Below are positions 15,216 to 16,976 of a stretch of DNA of 16,976 nt, piece by piece. The first letter of the stretch is position 1. Each line of letters starts with the position of its first letter. The notes under the pieces are model-generated. The model did not search any database, was not told where the DNA came from, and saw nothing but the letters and a program-made list of their open reading frames with translations. Source of the DNA: Chloroflexota bacterium (GTDB lineage Bacteria > Chloroflexota > Anaerolineae > 4572-78 > J111); assembly GCA_003695455.1 (NCBI GenBank), contig RFJF01000364.1:1-16976 (forward strand). Direction: 5' to 3'. The position numbers were made by a program, and so were the translations under genes.

Positions 15216-15679
15216 GAGTTGAACTATTAAATCCGTTCATTGTAGCCGCAGGCGAAGTGCTAAATCAGGAACTGGGGGTAAAAGCCCAGCGCGGCAAACT
15301 CAGCTTGCAACGTGATACCTACATCAGCGATGATATTACCGTGCTCATTAGCCTGGTTGGCGATATTTGGGGGGTGGCAATTATCAGTTTGAGTTTTGAC
15401 ACGGCAAAAGCCATAGTCTCGCACATGCTGGGTGAGGAAATTACCGAATTCAACGAGTTGGCCCAAAGCGGCGTCGGTGAACTGGGCAACGTGATTACCG
15501 GCCAGGCCGCCACCAAACTGGCCCAGGCCGGCTACAAGGCAGATATTTCTGTGCCAACCATGATTGTGGGCAAAGGGTCGCGGATTTCAACCTTTGATAT
15601 TGACCGGCTGATTGTGCCGCTGGAAACAGAATTTGGCGTGGTTTCGCTCACGCTGGCCCTCAGAGAGGCACAGGGTTGA
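15212..15679 (+). CDS. cheX: CheX-type chemotaxis phosphatase, second copy
   Basis: Paralogue of the preceding gene, 155 residues, with the same single-site motif Ser86-x3-Glu90-x2-Asn93 and Pro115. AGGTGA (15199-15204) lies 7 nt before the ATG. Conservation with copy 1 is highest around the active-site helix (about 83-106) and the Leu-Glu-Thr-Glu strand near 137-140. It differs most at residues 34-39 and 74-79, so substrate receiver or dimer partner may have diverged. It is the last gene of the che operon; the terminator begins 28 bp after its stop. Confidence 0.88.
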   Translation: MRVELLNPFIVAAGEVLNQELGVKAQRGKLSLQRDTYISDDITVLISLVGDIWGVAIISLSFDTAKAIVSHMLGEEITEFNELAQSGVGELGNVITGQAATKLAQAGYKADISVPTMIVGKGSRISTFDIDRLIVPLETEFGVVSLTLALREAQG

Positions 15680-15706
15680 CCAGAAATTACGTTTACAAAC
15701 AACCGG

Positions 15707-15740
15707 CGCGCGCTGAAACCCAGCGCGCGTTTTTTGTTTT
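15707..15740 (+). terminator. Strong Rho-independent terminator ending the che operon
   Basis: A perfect 9-bp GC-rich stem (CGCGCGCTG 15707-15715, CAGCGCGCG 15721-15729) with a 5-nt loop is followed by T6 (15730-15735), G and T4. It separates the chemotaxis unit from the acyltransferase unit. Confidence 0.95.
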
Positions 15741-15794
15741 ACGCAGCGTTTACGGCCCGTTTAGGCGGATTTTACTGAATTTGCCCGGTGCGGA

Positions 15795-15803
15795 TGATAG
15801 AAT
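15795..15803 (+). promoter_or_regulatory. Candidate extended -10 promoter for the acyltransferase unit
   Basis: TGATAGAAT fits TG-n-TATAAT with one mismatch and lies about 90 bp before the acyltransferase start, after the che terminator. No good -35 hexamer is seen at 17 bp spacing, as is common for extended -10 promoters. The rest of the 15741-15892 gap shows nothing I can name. Confidence 0.4.
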
Positions 15804-15892
15804 GGGGGGTGTATATTGCACCGTATTGGGCCTGTTTGTCAGGCGTGTTTTTTGGCAATTTGTTTTTGGCAATTCAATGAAAGGGGAAATTA

Positions 15893-16492
15893 ATGTATAA
15901 ATCGGCAGAATTTATGCAGCGGTTCAAATCGGTGGGTCAAAAAGTGCAGGTTTTTGAACATGCTCTGGTATTAAAACCGGAAATGATTTCGTTGGCCGAT
16001 GGCGCGCGGATTGACGATTATTCCAGACTTGAAGGCGGCAAAGGACTTAACATTGGCAAGTGTGTTCACATTTGTACGTTTTCAAGCATTTACGGCGGCG
16101 GCAGCGCAGAAATTGGCGACTACGTGGGAATTACCCAGGGGGTGCGACTTATTACCGGCACCGAACAAATTGACTCGGTCATGACGGCGGCGGCTCCGCC
16201 TCATTTGAGAAATCCACGGGCCGGCCACATTGTAATGGAGCCGCACAGTTTTGTGGGGGCCAACGCCGTAATTCTGCCCGATATTGTGATTGGCGAAGGC
16301 GCCGTGGTTAGCGCCGGTGCGGTCGTTACCAAAAACGTGCCGCCCTGGACAATTGTGTTTGGCGTGCCGGCCCGAAAAATCGGCATTCGGCCCAAACAAC
16401 CCATTGAAGAATTGCTGGCCCAGGCAGAACTGGGTCAATTCCAACCTGTATTTCAGATGGAAATCCCCAACCAAATTTTGGAGATGAGGTAA
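15893..16492 (+). CDS. Hexapeptide-repeat (left-handed beta-helix) acyltransferase
   Basis: Probably an O- or N-acetyltransferase acting on a sugar of a surface glycan. Isoleucine/valine-rich hexapeptide turns occur in two runs, about residues 33-80 and 112-150, interrupted by a loop (88-111) that often forms part of the substrate site. The C-terminal cap Val-Thr-Lys-Asn-Val-Pro-Pro-Trp followed by Phe-Gly-Val-Pro-Ala-Arg-Lys-Ile-Gly (156-164) is typical of the NodL/WbbJ-like group. His60 could be catalytic, but this is a guess. GGGG at 15883-15886 lies 6 nt before the ATG. The next gene starts 4 nt after its stop, so the two form an operon. The substrate cannot be told from sequence. Confidence 0.85.
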   Translation: MYKSAEFMQRFKSVGQKVQVFEHALVLKPEMISLADGARIDDYSRLEGGKGLNIGKCVHICTFSSIYGGGSAEIGDYVGITQGVRLITGTEQIDSVMTAAAPPHLRNPRAGHIVMEPHSFVGANAVILPDIVIGEGAVVSAGAVVTKNVPPWTIVFGVPARKIGIRPKQPIEELLAQAELGQFQPVFQMEIPNQILEMR

Positions 16493-16496
16493 ATCA

Positions 16497-16976
16497 ATGG
16501 ATTTGCAACAATTTGCGGCGGATCGATACCAGCAGATTGTATCAAGCCTGGGCAACCCCCGATTTACCAGAGACGCCGTTGCCACACTGGAAAGAATGTC
16601 ATCGGATGAAGTAAACAAACCGGCCTTGCTGGCCTGGTTGCAGGAAGGCGCGCAAACCGGCGACCGGCGCTGGGAAATCCGTACCGCGCTGCGCTGTTTG
16701 GCGCACGTTATCCAGCCGCGCAGTTACCTGGAAATCGGCACGCGCCGGGGTTGGTCTCTGGCGCAGGTGTTGGCCGCCGCGCCCAACGTCAACGTTTACT
16801 CCGTGGATATGTGGGTTGAAAATTACGGCGATGTGGAAAATCCCGGCCCCGAATTTGTGCGCGCCGAAATGAAACGCGCCGCGCCTGATTTTTGTGGCAA
16901 TCTCACATTTTTGAGCGGCAACAGCCACAACATTTTGCCGGTCTTCCTCGATAACGTCATGCCCCGGCAGAACGGC
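16497..16976 (+). CDS. Class I SAM-dependent methyltransferase, 3' end outside the window
   Basis: Open frame of 160 codons running off the window edge. GAGG (16486-16489) lies 7 nt before the ATG. After a helical N-terminus of about 75 residues comes the glycine-rich SAM motif Leu-Glu-Ile-Gly-Thr-Arg-Arg-Gly-Trp-Ser (78-87) and then Tyr-Ser-Val-Asp-Met-Trp (101-106), whose Asp should bind the ribose hydroxyls. This resembles the Methyltransf_24 group, often found with surface-glycan or sugar-modifying genes, which fits the acyltransferase just upstream. The substrate is unknown and the C-terminal half is unseen. Confidence 0.8.
   Translation, partial: MDLQQFAADRYQQIVSSLGNPRFTRDAVATLERMSSDEVNKPALLAWLQEGAQTGDRRWEIRTALRCLAHVIQPRSYLEIGTRRGWSLAQVLAAAPNVNVYSVDMWVENYGDVENPGPEFVRAEMKRAAPDFCGNLTFLSGNSHNILPVFLDNVMPRQNG

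Noticed and set aside
15676..15900. A 74-codon open frame starting with TTG at the end of the second cheX
   Set aside because: It runs straight through the strong terminator at 15707-15740, has no ribosome binding site of its own and overlaps the acyltransferase start; composition is not gene-like.
1..16976. Mobile elements, CRISPR arrays, tRNA or rRNA genes
   Set aside because: No transposase or integrase, no regularly spaced repeats and no tRNA- or rRNA-like sequence was recognised on either strand.

Overview
The window is one strand-coherent stretch (every supported gene reads on the + strand) from a bacterium of moderate GC. A FHA/beta-propeller protein with long Thr-Pro linkers, a CheC/CheD/CheX-type chemotaxis set and the general protein style suggest a member of the Chloroflexota. 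That assignment is an inference from style; there is no rRNA or other marker gene in the window.

Layout: (1) 7-2055, a FHA domain / transmembrane segment / Thr-Pro linker / BNR-repeat propeller protein, closed by a strong intrinsic terminator at 2084-2110. (2) 2242-7318, a sensory transcription unit: chemoreceptor (TTG start), cheW, a REC-PAS-histidine kinase and a stand-alone receiver. (3) 7603-15679, a second unit: HDOD protein, receiver protein with acidic tail, cheA, cheC, cheD, cheY, cheB, cheR and two tandem cheX paralogues, closed by a very strong terminator at 15707-15740. (4) 15893 to the window end, a hexapeptide acyltransferase followed 4 nt later by a SAM methyltransferase cut off by the window edge; these look like glycan or cell-surface modification genes unrelated to chemotaxis.

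How it works together: receptor, CheW and CheA form the signalling array; CheR and CheB methylate and demethylate the receptor; CheD should deamidate receptor glutamines and bind CheC; CheC and two CheX proteins should dephosphorylate CheY-P. The cluster also holds a second kinase and three further receiver domains (five in all, with CheY and CheB), so phosphate may flow between two kinases and several receivers. No flagellar or pilus gene is present, so the output is unknown.

Most notable: the same 43-bp three-block motif, with identical spacing, lies upstream of both sensory units and has a sigma-28-like -10 block, suggesting they are co-regulated. CheD lacks the catalytic threonine, CheC has lost one of its two active sites, the CheA phosphotransfer motif is atypical, and there is a possible 25-codon ORF coupled to the second cheX. 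No tRNA, rRNA, CRISPR array, insertion sequence or integrase was seen.
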